Shown: positions 1 through 8,709, counted from the first letter of the stretch. The stretch: DNA of 64,000 nt from Haloplanus aerogenes (GCF_003856835.1 NZ_CP034145.1:2356001-2420000); one strand, 5' to 3'. Numbers and translations: made by a program. The notes: generated by a model from the letters alone, not told the origin.

Positions 1-128
1 ACATCGTAGACGCCGGAGAGATCCTTGAGATGACGTTCGAGTGCTCGCGCTCCCGCGTCGCCACGACCACCTCGTCGTTCGATGTGGACAGTGCACGTCG
101 AGAGAGACCGAGAGTCAGTAACAGCCAC
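1..128 (-). CDS. Heavy-metal P-type ATPase, N-terminal fragment (partial)
   Basis: This is an open reading frame that runs off the left edge of the window. From a GTG at 128 it reads STCTVHIERRGG followed by DAGARALERHLKDLSGVYDV. From memory this resembles the N-terminal metal-binding-like segment of haloarchaeal heavy-metal translocating P-type ATPases (CxxHI...GA..LE..L..L.GV.DV). A TATA-like CATAAAA at about 163-169 fits a short leader and the GTG start; another in-frame GTG lies at 161. A UspA gene sits just upstream on the same strand. Only about 42 residues are visible, with no ATPase core motif, so the assignment is an inference from the N-terminus. Confidence 0.42.
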   Translation of the reverse strand, partial: MAVTDSRSLSTCTVHIERRGGRGDAGARALERHLKDLSGVYD

Positions 129-220
129 GTTCTCGACACCTATGCTGTGGTTTGATTTCACGTTTTATGTGGCCCCACGAGCATTCATCCGGTCCTGATC
201 CGGGACACGAGTTGAAGATA

Positions 221-649
221 TCATCCAATGATCGTCACCGGGATCCGTGCTCGGCGGGTGACTGTCTCGGCGACACTCCCGAGGAACGCCCGGTCGATTC
301 CTGACCGGCCGTGGCTACCCATAACGATCTGATCGATACCATGGTCTTCAGCGTATTCGAGGATCCCTCGAGCAGGTTTCCCGACTTCTGTGATCGTTTC
401 GAGATCGAGATCGTACTCTATCGCGCGATCCGTGGCCGTCGTGTGAATTTTGGTAGCACGTTCTTGGGCGTTATCGTACCAGTCCTCTGCAACTGGCAGG
501 CCACCGACCTCCACGTCGATTACCGAGTCGACCGGATTGATGACGTAAATCGTGGTGATCGTTGCGTCGGGGAAATTCTCGAGAGCGTACGTGAGCGCGC
601 GCTCGGCAAGCGGAGAGCCGTCGACGGCGACGAGAACGTTGTCGGGCAT
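221..649 (-). CDS. Universal stress protein, UspA family
   Basis: A 142-residue single-domain Usp protein, cytosolic, of the ATP-binding type. The N-terminus MPDNVLVAVDGS is the typical first beta strand. G111-x2-G114-x9-G124-S125 is the nucleotide-binding loop, and the protein ends in the usual final strand PVTIIG. The ATG at 649 is chosen because the upstream in-frame extension has no Usp character and overlaps the divergent CPBP gene, whose start is 93 bases away. It ends 92 bases before the putative P-type ATPase start on the same strand, so the two may be co-transcribed. Its specific stress role cannot be told from sequence. Confidence 0.9.
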   Translation of the reverse strand: MPDNVLVAVDGSPLAERALTYALENFPDATITTIYVINPVDSVIDVEVGGLPVAEDWYDNAQERATKIHTTATDRAIEYDLDLETITEVGKPARGILEYAEDHGIDQIVMGSHGRSGIDRAFLGSVAETVTRRARIPVTIIG

Positions 650-742
650 ACGCGTGGATTCGAGACGCGTCGAGAAGAGTGTAGTGCCGACAATTCGGCG
701 GCTGGGAGTACGGTTAACTGCGATGTGCCCACAATCGGTAGT

Positions 743-1639
743 ATGTCTAGTCTCCGTACATGGATCGACCAGCATCGCCTCCTGAGCTTCGGTGCAATCG
801 CGTACGCGTTCACCTGGACCATCCAGGGCGCACTCGCGTACTCCGGTATGGAAGCCTCCTGGACGCACTCCATTCTGATCGGTTTCGGCGGATTCGGTCC
901 GCCGATTGGCGCGGCGGTCGTCATCTGGGCCTCAGGTGGGAGCCTCCGTACCTGGGTCGGGCAGATGTTCAAGTGGCGGATCGGTGTGAAGTGGTGGGCG
1001 CTCGCAATCGGGCTCCCATTCGTCATCCTCTCGCTTGGCGTCTTGTTGTTCGTCGTAGCTGGGGGTCCGATCGACCTCACGGAGTTCGAGTCGCCGTTCA
1101 TCTACCTGTTCGCGATGGCGTGGGGGACCGTGTGGGGCGGCGGCCAGGAGGATCTCGGTTGGCGTGGCTTTATGCTTCCCATCCTTCAGGACTCGTACAG
1201 CGCGCTGGTGTCGAGTGCCATCGTGGGCGTCACGTGGGCCGCTTGGCACCTCCCGCTGTTCCTGAACGCCACGACCACCCACGGCGGCTGGCCGCTCTCC
1301 CAGCAGCTCCTCTGGATGGTCTCCATCCTCGCGGGCTCGATCCTCTGGACGTGGATGTACAACAGCACCGGCGGAAGCGTCCTCGCCGTCGCGGTGTTTC
1401 ACGCCGGTGTCAACGCGATGGGCATCTTTCACCCCGCCGATCCGGCGGCGCTCGTCCCGAACGGTGTGCCGGACCCCTGGCTGAACCTGCTCGCAGAGGT
1501 CACGGGCGCGCTCCCGCTCGTGGTGATCGCACTCCTCCTCGTCGTCGTCTACGGTTCGGATCGCCTCGCAAATCGCGACCCGCCAACCCCCCAGGACGCC
1601 GGGCTTCCGCCGGAGACCGAAGCGGAAACGGTCACGTGA
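743..1639 (+). CDS. CPBP-family intramembrane glutamic endopeptidase
   Basis: A 298-residue polytopic membrane protein of the CPBP (CAAX prenyl protease 2/Rce1-like) family. The three family motifs are present: QEDLGWRG at 135-142 (the usual EExxWRG with Asp as second acid), WAAWHLPLF at 165-173 with His169, and HAGVN at 220-224. About seven to eight hydrophobic segments are visible, and the C-terminal tail is short and polar. The ATG at 743 is preferred over upstream in-frame starts, which lie antisense to uspA. In this family the motifs bind water for proteolysis inside the membrane; the substrate is unknown. A second CPBP gene at 6401-6934 is truncated, so this is the only intact copy here. 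Confidence 0.85.
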   Translation: MSSLRTWIDQHRLLSFGAIAYAFTWTIQGALAYSGMEASWTHSILIGFGGFGPPIGAAVVIWASGGSLRTWVGQMFKWRIGVKWWALAIGLPFVILSLGVLLFVVAGGPIDLTEFESPFIYLFAMAWGTVWGGGQEDLGWRGFMLPILQDSYSALVSSAIVGVTWAAWHLPLFLNATTTHGGWPLSQQLLWMVSILAGSILWTWMYNSTGGSVLAVAVFHAGVNAMGIFHPADPAALVPNGVPDPWLNLLAEVTGALPLVVIALLLVVVYGSDRLANRDPPTPQDAGLPPETEAETVT

Positions 1640-1716
1640 CCCACTGGGTCGTCGGTTAACACGGGCGGGTGACGGTCGCCAACGTATTTGTCGCGACCAC
1701 ACGACTATCCGCCCGT

Positions 1717-2373
1717 ATGGCAGCATCGCTCCCGACCGAATTGATCGGTCGGGTGTCGAAACGAATCGGGTGGTACGTCAACCACGAGAACCTCCTCGTC
1801 CGATTCGTCTCCCTGTGGATTGTCGTCGCGAGCGCGTTCACCGCGGCGTGGCTCCTCAGTTACTTCTTCCTTCCCCAGGGGCTGTTACGCGGCGGGAATC
1901 CGGGCGCATCTACGGGGTACGCGGGGAGTATCACACGAGAGTTCTTGTGGCTGTTCGGGTGGAACGTCGGCGTCTCCCTGATCGCTATCGGCGCGAACAC
2001 GCTTCGGTCGGTGAACACGCCGATGGGGTACGTCATCGAGGTCGTCCAGGCGCCCTGGTACGGGGCCGTTTGGGGGACCGGGTCTCTCGCCATCGGGACG
2101 GGAGCGCGCATCGTGCCGTCGCCGACCGTACTCGTCGAGCGGAGCGGGCCGATGGAGATCACCGCCATCGTCGCTATTGTCGTCGCTACCAGAGGCGTCA
2201 TGATCTGGCGCCAGGAGTCAGGCCCACGGTGGCGGGAGGAGTTCGATCGCGTGCAGTCGCCCAGCGACTGGTCGCTGACACGACGCGAGTGGGCACTACT
2301 GATCGGTGGATATCTGCTGTTGGCAGTCGCGTGCTACCGCGAGGCGGTCGCGATAGCACAGATCGCCGGGTGA
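1717..2373 (+). CDS. Haloarchaeal multi-pass membrane protein of unknown function
   Basis: A 218-residue protein starting at ATG 1717 (an in-frame GTG at 1669 would add 16 residues). It has a long hydrophobic helix near residues 35-55 (SLWIVVASAFTAAWLLSYFF), another near 75-95 (WLFGWNVGVSLIAIGAN), one near 145-165, and a C-terminal helix after a basic stretch (TRREWALLIGGYLLLAV). The layout, with a conserved-looking TP.GYVIE.VQAPWYG patch, loosely recalls SpoIIM/DUF95 membrane proteins, but I do not recognise a firm family. It follows the CPBP gene on the same strand with 77 bases between them. Confidence 0.6.
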   Translation: MAASLPTELIGRVSKRIGWYVNHENLLVRFVSLWIVVASAFTAAWLLSYFFLPQGLLRGGNPGASTGYAGSITREFLWLFGWNVGVSLIAIGANTLRSVNTPMGYVIEVVQAPWYGAVWGTGSLAIGTGARIVPSPTVLVERSGPMEITAIVAIVVATRGVMIWRQESGPRWREEFDRVQSPSDWSLTRREWALLIGGYLLLAVACYREAVAIAQIAG

Positions 2374-2564
2374 GCGGAACCGCGATCGTGTGACTCCGGA
2401 TTCGGATGGGTTGTCCCTAATGAATTACGAGAATAGCGAGATGCTGAGCGTGGTCGATAGTCGTTCACAGCGTGACCTGCGCCTCGATTGAGGCCGTAGC
2501 CGCACCACGTGAACGCACGGGTCACTACTGGTTTATCATCTCTCCCTCCGTCCTAGCGGTAGAT

Positions 2565-2921
2565 ATGTCCTCAACAGCCATCTCGACAGAGGTACAGCAG
2601 TCGCTCGTCGCCACCGTCACCACCGAGACTATCCCTGGCCACGAGATTGTGGAGGTGCTCGGTATCGCCCGCGGCAACACCGTCCGCGCACGGAATGTGG
2701 GACGCGACATCACCCAGGGACTCCGAAATCTCGCTGGCGGAGAACTCAAGGCCTACTCGACGCTGCTCGCCGACGCTCGGGATCAGGCGATCGAGCGGAT
2801 GGAAGCGGACGCACTTGAGATGGGAGCGGACGCTGTCGTGAACGTCCGGATGGAAACGTCCGAGGTTACCCAAGGCGCTTCGGAAGTGATCGCCTATGGG
2901 ACGGCTGTCAAACTCGCCTGA
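2565..2921 (+). CDS. YbjQ/UPF0145 family protein
   Basis: A 118-residue cytosolic protein matching the YbjQ/UPF0145 (DUF74) family. It has the strand TTETIPGHEIVEVLGIARGNTV, the central R-N-V/G-R-D-I segment, a helix rich in A/R/E (LLADARDQAIERMEADA), and the G-A-D-AVVNVR...YGTAVK ending typical of the family. Length is normal. The ATG at 2565 follows a TTTAT box about 30 bases upstream, consistent with a short leader. YbjQ proteins form ring-like oligomers and are sometimes called heavy-metal-binding domains; biochemical function is unsettled. It converges with the frameshifted hydrolase, whose extended reading frame would overlap its last bases. Confidence 0.88.
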   Translation: MSSTAISTEVQQSLVATVTTETIPGHEIVEVLGIARGNTVRARNVGRDITQGLRNLAGGELKAYSTLLADARDQAIERMEADALEMGADAVVNVRMETSEVTQGASEVIAYGTAVKLA

Positions 2922-2977
2922 GGAGACTGTCGTGGCCGGCGTCGAGCAGCCGCGGTCGAGTTTGAACCTGCTCGACA

Positions 2978-3900
2978 CTACTCGCGACTGATCCGGTCGG
3001 TACTACACGTCGAGAGAACTGAGAGGATGTGCTTGCGGAGCCGATCGGTCGCAAGCGATCCAGTGACGTGTCCGTTCTCCAGTACGGACAGTGGCAGTCC
3101 CGCGTAGCCGGGCGCTGTCGGTTGTACTCGATGATGCGGTCGTATCGGGCAAGCAACGGGGAACAATCATCCGTCCCGACGGTACTGAACTCCTCCTCGA
3201 AATCGAGTATCTCACGGAGGTAGTCCGGCCGTCTCCGAGCCGGTTCGGCAGTCATCTTCCGATAGACGGACGTGACGAACATCTCGCCCAGCGCCGCCCC
3301 GGCGAAGATCGGGACGTATTGGTCGACGGTGTCGAAGCACGCCCGGTGGAGGTTGACCGCCCAGCCACCGAGGCTGAGACCCGAAGCGAGGACCGGACTG
3401 CTGGTACGCTTGCTCGCCTCGGTCGCGAGCGCGTCGATGAGACCGACCGAGGCGGCGAGCATCCCCACGAAGTTCTCGAGGTCACCCATTGCTCGGGCGT
3501 ACTCCGTGTTCGATCCGCCGTGGAACGGGGCCTTGACGGCGATGACGTTGGCCGGGATCGCTTCGTCGGTCGTGACGAACAACCGCCGAAACGAGTTCGA
3601 ACTGAACCACCCGAAGTCGAACGGTCGCTCGCCACTCCCGTGGTGATAGATAAGCGTCGGATAGTTCGGGCCACGCCATTGCCAAGGCATATACGCCGTC
3701 TCGAACGTCCCGATCGGTGTGTCGACGGTCACAGACTGCTCGCCAGCACGACTGAGGTCGTCGACGGTGGCCTCCGATTCACTCGCCACCTCGATGAGCG
3801 GTCGTGAGTCGAGCGACCGACCGAAGAACTTCGCATCACGCAGGAGGAGGACACTGACTTGTATGGTTCCGACATCGAGGAGTTCGTGGATGTTCGTCAT
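2978..3900 (-). pseudogene. Alpha/beta hydrolase gene with a C-terminal frameshift
   Basis: The first roughly 265 codons from ATG 3900 read as an alpha/beta hydrolase: a beta strand YPTLIYHHGSGE that could carry the oxyanion-hole region, and a nucleophile elbow SGLSLGGW. Near 3110-3113 the frame changes. The original frame continues as Cys-rich low-complexity sequence to 2908, whereas the other frame gives a natural-looking ending (GYAGLPLSVLENGHVTGSL, then LATDRLRKHILSVLST) that stops at 2978. One missing base in a CCCGG run explains this. It could be a true inactivating deletion or a sequencing error. The gene is monocistronic and convergent with the YbjQ gene. Confidence 0.7.
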
Positions 3901-4152
3901 CTGATTTGGAAGCTTGGTTCGGATGCTCTGTGCGTTCCGGTCGGTTCCCCGGAGTCACACGCCGCGTGTGGTCGACGAATCACGACGCTCCCGCATTTCA
4001 CGCCGAGCCACTAACCGCCCCCTAGATCGGCTGATCATCGGGGGTGTCCGGAAACTGTTGAACGACTAAGAGCGCTCACGAACGGGAAGCTGTTAGATGG
4101 CCCGGCTGTATTTCGAGTCAACTCTTTGTAATTACATCGTGTCGTATCTTGT

Positions 4153-5586
4153 ATGTCCCAGTTGACGCGCAAGACCATCCAGAACGGAGTCATCGGTGGC
4201 GTGGTTGGGTCCGCGCTCGGCTTCGTCCCACTCGTCCTCCTCGTCGCGCCACTGTTGGGTGGCGGCGTCGCGGGGTACCTCGAACGCGACGATGCCAAGG
4301 GAGGATTAGTCGCGGGTGCCGTCGCTGGGGTGGTCATGGCAGCTCTCAGTACCGTCGTCACGGGCGTGATTCTGTTCACACGCTTCGGCGAGTTACCGTT
4401 CGGCCCGGAAACGCCGCTCGCAGGCCTCGGTATCGCTGCACTGCTGTCGCTTGCAGCCACCCTCGGGCAAATCCTCGTTGCGAGCATCGGCGGTGCGCTC
4501 GGCAGTCTCCTCGCAGGCGCCCATCTGTCAGAAGACGCTGCGGGTGGAGGTCACGAGCGTAACTGGAGCGTCGTCGTCGGAAGCTTAGTCGCCGGGATCC
4601 TGACGTTTGCCGTCGTCACCGTTGTCGTCGCCGTTGTGCTCGAGGCGTTCATCTGGTTGTCGCTGCTCGTCGCCCTTCCAATCGGGTTCATTGCTGGTGC
4701 CGGTGTCGCCATACTCGGGTACCGCTACGTCACGCGCGGCCCCGACAGCAGCGTCAACTGGCGTGGTGTCGGTATCGGCGTCGTCGCCGTCGTCGTCGTC
4801 TTCGCGTTACTGCTCGGTGGCGTCTACGCGCTGGGCCAGCAACGCGCCGAGCAATCAGAGCAGAGTACCTACGAGTACCAGGTGACGATCGCCACGAACC
4901 AGACGCTGACCAACGCGACGTTTTACGTGCCGGTCCCGGAGACGAACGGCGAATCGGAACTCGGCGAGCAGTTCGTCGAGGACGTCCAGTACAGCCGCGA
5001 AACCCCCGCAATTCGTGGGGCCGACGACACCCCGGCGCGTGTGAACTTCACCTACGAACTCGTCGACACGGAGCACGGACGGATGCTTGCCATCAGTGCA
5101 GACCGTATCGAAGTTCAGCGCGCCTACTACCGTGAGGTGGAGAACGAAACTATGGGATGGCGCGAACCAATCCCTGAGTCGCAGTACGATCCATCGAACC
5201 CATCGATGGGGGTGGTCGACGACGGCACTTTCACGTTCTCCGTGACCGCCACAAGCGAGGAGACTATCGATACGGCAGCGCCGTTCGGAACGGAGCCACT
5301 GCTCACGCCGCAGTTCAACCGCACGGGGGTCGAGTGCAGGTATGGTCGACAAGAGCGCCACCGCTGCTTCGAGTACGACACCCGCGTGTACGCCACCTAC
5401 GGGGCACCAGAGGATACGACGGTGTACGTCTCCGCGCAACTCGACGGTCGCAACGAGTGGGTCGCCGGCGAGTGGACGGGCAACGAATACCGCGAGTGGG
5501 CCCACACGGAACTGCTGGGCCCGGGCCAAGGCTGGTACGTCGTGCAAGGCGAACTGGAGGTCGGAAGCGGTCGCTATCGGGATTAG
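4153..5586 (+). CDS. Membrane protein with five to six N-terminal helices and an extracellular domain
   Basis: A 477-residue protein. Residues 1-220 hold Gly/Ala/Val-rich hydrophobic helices in which IGGVVGSALGFVPLVLLVAP and VLEAFIWLSLLVALPIGFIA stand out; the N-terminal part resembles haloarchaeal DUF5518-type membrane modules. Residues 235-477 form a hydrophilic, probably external domain rich in Thr, Glu and N-x-T/S sequons (NQTLTNATFYVPVPE). It contains two Cys about 10 residues apart (CRYGRQERHRCFEYDTRVYA) that could form a disulfide. The TATA-like region TAATTACA and the ATG at 4153 lie just after a 250-base intergenic space. No enzyme motif is visible and the function is unknown. Confidence 0.7.
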   Translation: MSQLTRKTIQNGVIGGVVGSALGFVPLVLLVAPLLGGGVAGYLERDDAKGGLVAGAVAGVVMAALSTVVTGVILFTRFGELPFGPETPLAGLGIAALLSLAATLGQILVASIGGALGSLLAGAHLSEDAAGGGHERNWSVVVGSLVAGILTFAVVTVVVAVVLEAFIWLSLLVALPIGFIAGAGVAILGYRYVTRGPDSSVNWRGVGIGVVAVVVVFALLLGGVYALGQQRAEQSEQSTYEYQVTIATNQTLTNATFYVPVPETNGESELGEQFVEDVQYSRETPAIRGADDTPARVNFTYELVDTEHGRMLAISADRIEVQRAYYREVENETMGWREPIPESQYDPSNPSMGVVDDGTFTFSVTATSEETIDTAAPFGTEPLLTPQFNRTGVECRYGRQERHRCFEYDTRVYATYGAPEDTTVYVSAQLDGRNEWVAGEWTGNEYREWAHTELLGPGQGWYVVQGELEVGSGRYRD

Positions 5587-5604
5587 TCCCGCGACTTACG
5601 ATTT

Positions 5605-5741
5605 CTAATTGTCGTCAAGTGACCTCTTCCAGTACTGTTTTCGGCGGAAGAGCGCGCCGACCAGTTCGAAGACGGGGCCCTGGAACGTCGACACGGCCTG
5701 AACGAGCCACGCGGAGGCACCCTCCGTCTTGGCATCGCAGT
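5605..5741 (-). pseudogene. Orphan C-terminal gene fragment
   Basis: The minus strand between two plus-strand genes encodes a coherent C-terminal-looking peptide: DAKTEGASAWLVQAVSTFQG, then PVFELVGALFRRKQYWKRSL and DDN before a TAG. It has amphipathic or membrane-like character and a basic end. There is no start codon in this frame, and an in-frame TAG lies about 6 codons upstream of the first plausible residue. It therefore looks like the 3' remnant of a deleted gene. The parent family is not recognised. Confidence 0.4.
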
Positions 5742-5792
5742 TGAGACTCGCCGTCCGACGCTATTTATCCCGATTCCGCGTACTATCCACGC

Positions 5793-6332
5793 ATGGACAC
5801 CAGACTCGCTCTCGCTGTCGGACTCGTCGTCGGTCTGATCGTCGGTGCGGCGGGGGGCGCAGCGGCCGGTGCCGCGCTCATTCCGACTCAGAGCGTCTCC
5901 TCGCCGTCGTTCTCGACCTCGGCTGGGACGGGGTGTGTGAGCAACCCCGCGACCGGCGGCTGGGTCGGACAGGTTCCTAACGGAGAGACGCGGACGGTGG
6001 CACTCAATTTCACGTTCACACACGACGTGACCGACGTGAACGTTCGGGCGAATCTCACGGAGCCGAGTCCGGGGCACTACCGCTTCACCGTCGAAGTCGC
6101 GCCCGGCGACGGGGCGAAGGGCCAGCCCCCGGCGGATTGTACGCCGCGGACCACATTCGACGCACTCGTCTCGCTTCCCGGCGACTTCCGGACGGTAACA
6201 GTCGTCCTCGACGGGGCCGTCGTGACGCAAGTCGAGCACCCAGAGGACTCGTTCGCCACGTTCCGCACGCTCTCGGGGAACTACAGCGTGGCCGTCGACG
6301 AAGACGGAGCCAGCCGGCTCGACTCGTCGTGA
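5793..6332 (+). CDS. Secreted or membrane-anchored haloarchaeal protein of unknown function
   Basis: A 179-residue protein with one N-terminal hydrophobic helix (LALAVGLVVGLIVGAAGGAA) that may be a Sec signal or an anchor. A beta-rich exported domain of about 130 residues follows, with paired cysteines (GCVSNP and DCTPRTTF) and an N-x-T/S-rich strand (NFTFTHDVTDVNVRANLTE). A box CTATTTAT about 30 bases before ATG 5793 supports this start and near-leaderless transcription. No enzymatic motif is recognised. Its 3' end faces the truncated CPBP gene. Confidence 0.7.
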   Translation: MDTRLALAVGLVVGLIVGAAGGAAAGAALIPTQSVSSPSFSTSAGTGCVSNPATGGWVGQVPNGETRTVALNFTFTHDVTDVNVRANLTEPSPGHYRFTVEVAPGDGAKGQPPADCTPRTTFDALVSLPGDFRTVTVVLDGAVVTQVEHPEDSFATFRTLSGNYSVAVDEDGASRLDSS

Positions 6333-6400
6333 CCGACGAATGCCGAGGCGTCGACACAATCGTGGGCGACGCGCGCCCGACGAGCGGCCGGCCCCGCCGC

Positions 6401-6934
6401 TCACCCGACGAATCCGTGAGCGATGCCCGCAGGGAGGAGCGTCCCGCGCCTGTCGACGAGCCATCCAGTGACGATGCCGACGAGGAACACGACGAGGAGT
6501 AGTGGCCACGCTGAGACGGGGTAATACCCGAAATGAGCGAGCGCGAAGACACCCGCTTGTCCGACGATCGCGACGAGACGCCCGTATCGCTCCTGGAGGA
6601 GATTCTGGAGAAACCCACGGAACAGCGTCTCCTCCTGGAAGGCGGCGATGGCGAACCCGAAGAACCACCCGAGCAGCAGGTTCACTGCGAGGCCGCTCGC
6701 TGCGTCCGCCGCGACGGTCGGAGAGGGGTCGGCACCGACCTCCCCAACCGGAGCGAGTCCGGGGAAAAGCGCAGTGAGGGCGAGCGTGCCTCCGAGGGTG
6801 GCGGCGAGCACGAGGACGATACCGGCGACGCCCCAGAGGAGGTCGCCGCGGAGTCGCTGCCGGTCGAACCACCACCGCCGGAGGTCGACGCCCACCCAGC
6901 GCGTGAAGCCGAAGTAGACTAGGCCGACCGAGAG
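6401..6934 (-). pseudogene. CPBP intramembrane protease gene truncated by an IS element
   Basis: The frame encodes CPBP motif 1 (FQEETLFRGF) and motif 2 (FALAHFGYYP), then stops at HGFVG without the Asn of the third HxxxN motif. At the 5' end, coding sense (ATLSVGLVYFGFTRWVGVDL) continues past the first ATG (6895) right up to the left terminal repeat of the IS6 element. No N-terminal remainder is found on the far side. Roughly the first 70-100 residues expected for this family are therefore missing, and the C-terminus is also abnormal. A second, apparently intact CPBP gene is at 743-1639. Confidence 0.75.
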
Positions 6935-7625
6935 GGTCGCGTTAAGTTAGAGGATGAGGCGTTCGAGTTCTGAGTGTCTATGGCAGAATCCGAACGCCTC
7001 AGCAAGTGTATCGAGTGGATCGACTTGTCGTTTGTGGAGCGAGATCGGACTCCCGAGTGGGCGATTCAAGTGGGCATCCGGTGTCATCTCGCAGATATGT
7101 CAACTAGGGATGCCAGTCAGTTTCTCGATGAGTTGGGAGTCCAACGCAGTCACGTCGCGGTTCACAACTGGGTTCACAAGGCCGAGCTACAGCCGGTTTC
7201 GACGGTGAGTGCGGATCAGCTTGCGGTCGACGAGAAAGTGATCCGCATCAACGGCGACGACTACTGGCTGTACGGTGCCGTCGATCCCCAAACGAACGAA
7301 ATCCTCCATTTCAGGCTGTTTCCAGCGACAACGAAACAGACGACGCGATGGTTTCTGACCGAACTTCATCGACGATATCGGCTAGATGGCGTCGAATTTC
7401 TCGTCGATGACGCCGATTACTTGGTGAACGTCCTCGACGAAGACGGGTACCGATTCCAGATGATTTCACACGGGAATCGGAATGCCATCGAACGTGTCTT
7501 TTGGGAGATAGAACGACGAACCTCATCGTTCGCAACTAGTTTCAGCCATGTCGAACCGCAGACAGCAGAATCGTGGCTCAAAGCCCTCGCCGTCCGGCAC
7601 AACTCACGCCAAAGTTAACGCGACC
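6935..7625 (+). mobile_element. IS6-family insertion sequence
   Basis: A 691-base element bounded by imperfect inverted repeats that start GGTCGCGTTAA at both ends (6935-6950 and the complement at 7609-7625). It carries a single transposase gene. IS6 elements normally create 8-bp target duplications. Here the flanks (accgagag left, ggcgaggc right) do not match, and the left flank is the interior of a CPBP gene with no counterpart on the right. That pattern suggests an adjacent deletion or replicative rearrangement after insertion. Confidence 0.8.
6980..7618 (+). CDS. IS6-family DDE transposase
   Basis: A 212-residue protein from ATG 6980 (a GTG at 6974 is two codons upstream). It is a compact IS6-type transposase. 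An N-terminal helix-turn-helix-like region around residues 40-60 contains MSTRDASQFLDELGV. The DDE/RNase H core has its first Asp in QLAVDEKVIRI and DYWLYGAVDP, the second in VEFLVDDADYL, and the Glu in RNAIERVFWEIERRT, with the basic residues usual after it. Length matches haloarchaeal IS6 transposases (about 210-230). The reading frame is intact, so the element could still be active. Confidence 0.88.
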   Translation: MAESERLSKCIEWIDLSFVERDRTPEWAIQVGIRCHLADMSTRDASQFLDELGVQRSHVAVHNWVHKAELQPVSTVSADQLAVDEKVIRINGDDYWLYGAVDPQTNEILHFRLFPATTKQTTRWFLTELHRRYRLDGVEFLVDDADYLVNVLDEDGYRFQMISHGNRNAIERVFWEIERRTSSFATSFSHVEPQTAESWLKALAVRHNSRQS

Positions 7626-7765
7626 GGCGAGGCCAGCTTGATAACAAACCAAGCGAAATTCCTCTAACTGTATCTAGGGCTTAACGAACTTGGTTTTGTT
7701 CAGTTGTCTAAGCGATAGCCGGTCGCCCCCGTGATTTAATCCGCCACTCCACGTAGTCCTGCGGG

Positions 7766-8398
7766 ATGAGACGACGTGCCATACTTCGAACCGGGCTCGT
7801 CGCTGGGTCCGTTGCTGTGGCCGGATGCACGCGAGGCCGCGGTGGCCCTGCATTCCAAGAGGGGTTCGAGAACGGGCTGGGGGACTGGCAGGCCAACGCG
7901 GCTATCGGGCCGGAGGTGAACATCGAGGAGTTCGAATGGGAGGTGACGGTGTCCGGTGAACAGGCGATGAGCGGGGAGCGGTCGCTTCGCATCTGGAACG
8001 AAGGCGACTACGACGATGGTGTCACATGGGTGACCCATCCGGTGCCAGTTCCGTCGGGGGGTGCCGACGAGGCGACGGTCCGAGCACAGATTTGGAGCGA
8101 GTCCGAGTCGTTCAATACGCTCCGGGATGCCGTCATGCGTCTCGGCCCCGAACGCCCGGAGACCGAGGAGGAGTTTCCCCATCCCGGCGTGAACACGACT
8201 GCGCTGGGCGAAACACCGTATGGAGGCCTTCGTGAACCGCTCTGGCTGGCCGATGGCTGGCGGGAGTACACCTTCGAGTGGACGATGCCGTCGCTTTCGA
8301 CGGAGACGCTGTACGTCTCGGTGGGAACCAGTGTCATCTGGGAAGGAGACGCGACCCACTACGTCGATGATATCTCCGTCGAGTTCGACTCCGCATGA
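7766..8398 (+). CDS. Tat lipoprotein with beta-sandwich-like domain
   Basis: A 210-residue exported lipoprotein. The N-terminus MRRRAILRTGLVAGSVAVAG ends in a lipobox Cys at residue 21 and has the twin-arginine character common in haloarchaea. The mature part begins FQEGFENGLGDWQANAAIGP and later has SGERSLRIWNEG and YVDDISVEF. This is the pattern of carbohydrate-binding-like jelly-roll domains (FE.GL..W), although no ligand can be named. It starts 140 bases after the IS6 element. The next frame overlaps its stop by 4 bases. Confidence 0.75.
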   Translation: MRRRAILRTGLVAGSVAVAGCTRGRGGPAFQEGFENGLGDWQANAAIGPEVNIEEFEWEVTVSGEQAMSGERSLRIWNEGDYDDGVTWVTHPVPVPSGGADEATVRAQIWSESESFNTLRDAVMRLGPERPETEEEFPHPGVNTTALGETPYGGLREPLWLADGWREYTFEWTMPSLSTETLYVSVGTSVIWEGDATHYVDDISVEFDSA

Positions 8399-8709
8399 CG
8401 ACCGTTCCCAACGGAATTATCGGTGATATTCTCGCAGCAGGACTCCTCCGACTGATTGGGGGCGAACAGTCCGTGGACAATGCGACAGCCTCCGGCACCG
8501 GTGACCATCCGCAGTCTCGACGGTGGACGGGCGGTCTGAGTATGATCTATGGGGCTGTCGACGGCGGCGCGCTCCTGCTACTCGAGCGGCACGTACTCGG
8601 CGTGCTTGCTGTCCCACCCAGTGTACTCGAGGCGCTCGGTACGACTCTTGTCGGACGTAGCGAGCCCAGAACTAATAGGCATCTACGCCACGACACGTGT
8701 GTGGTATGA
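8395..8709 (+). CDS. Small membrane protein, possibly degenerate
   Basis: A 104-residue frame whose ATG overlaps the stop codon of the upstream lipoprotein (ATGA), a good sign of a translated pair. Residues 5-20 (NGIIGDILAAGLLRLIGG) and 47-75 (GLSMIYGAVDGGALLLLERH, then VLGVLAVPPSVLEALG) look like membrane or amphipathic helices. The last 25 residues (SEPRTNRHLRHDTCVV) are polar and look out of register, so the 3' part may be frameshifted or lost. Its end overlaps the next lipoprotein start. No family recognised. Confidence 0.4.
   Translation: MTTVPNGIIGDILAAGLLRLIGGEQSVDNATASGTGDHPQSRRWTGGLSMIYGAVDGGALLLLERHVLGVLAVPPSVLEALGTTLVGRSEPRTNRHLRHDTCVV

Noticed and set aside
3901-4152. Intergenic segment with GAAACTGTTGAACGAC, resembling ends of haloarchaeal insertion sequences
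   Set aside because: No matching inverted end or transposase fragment was found nearby.
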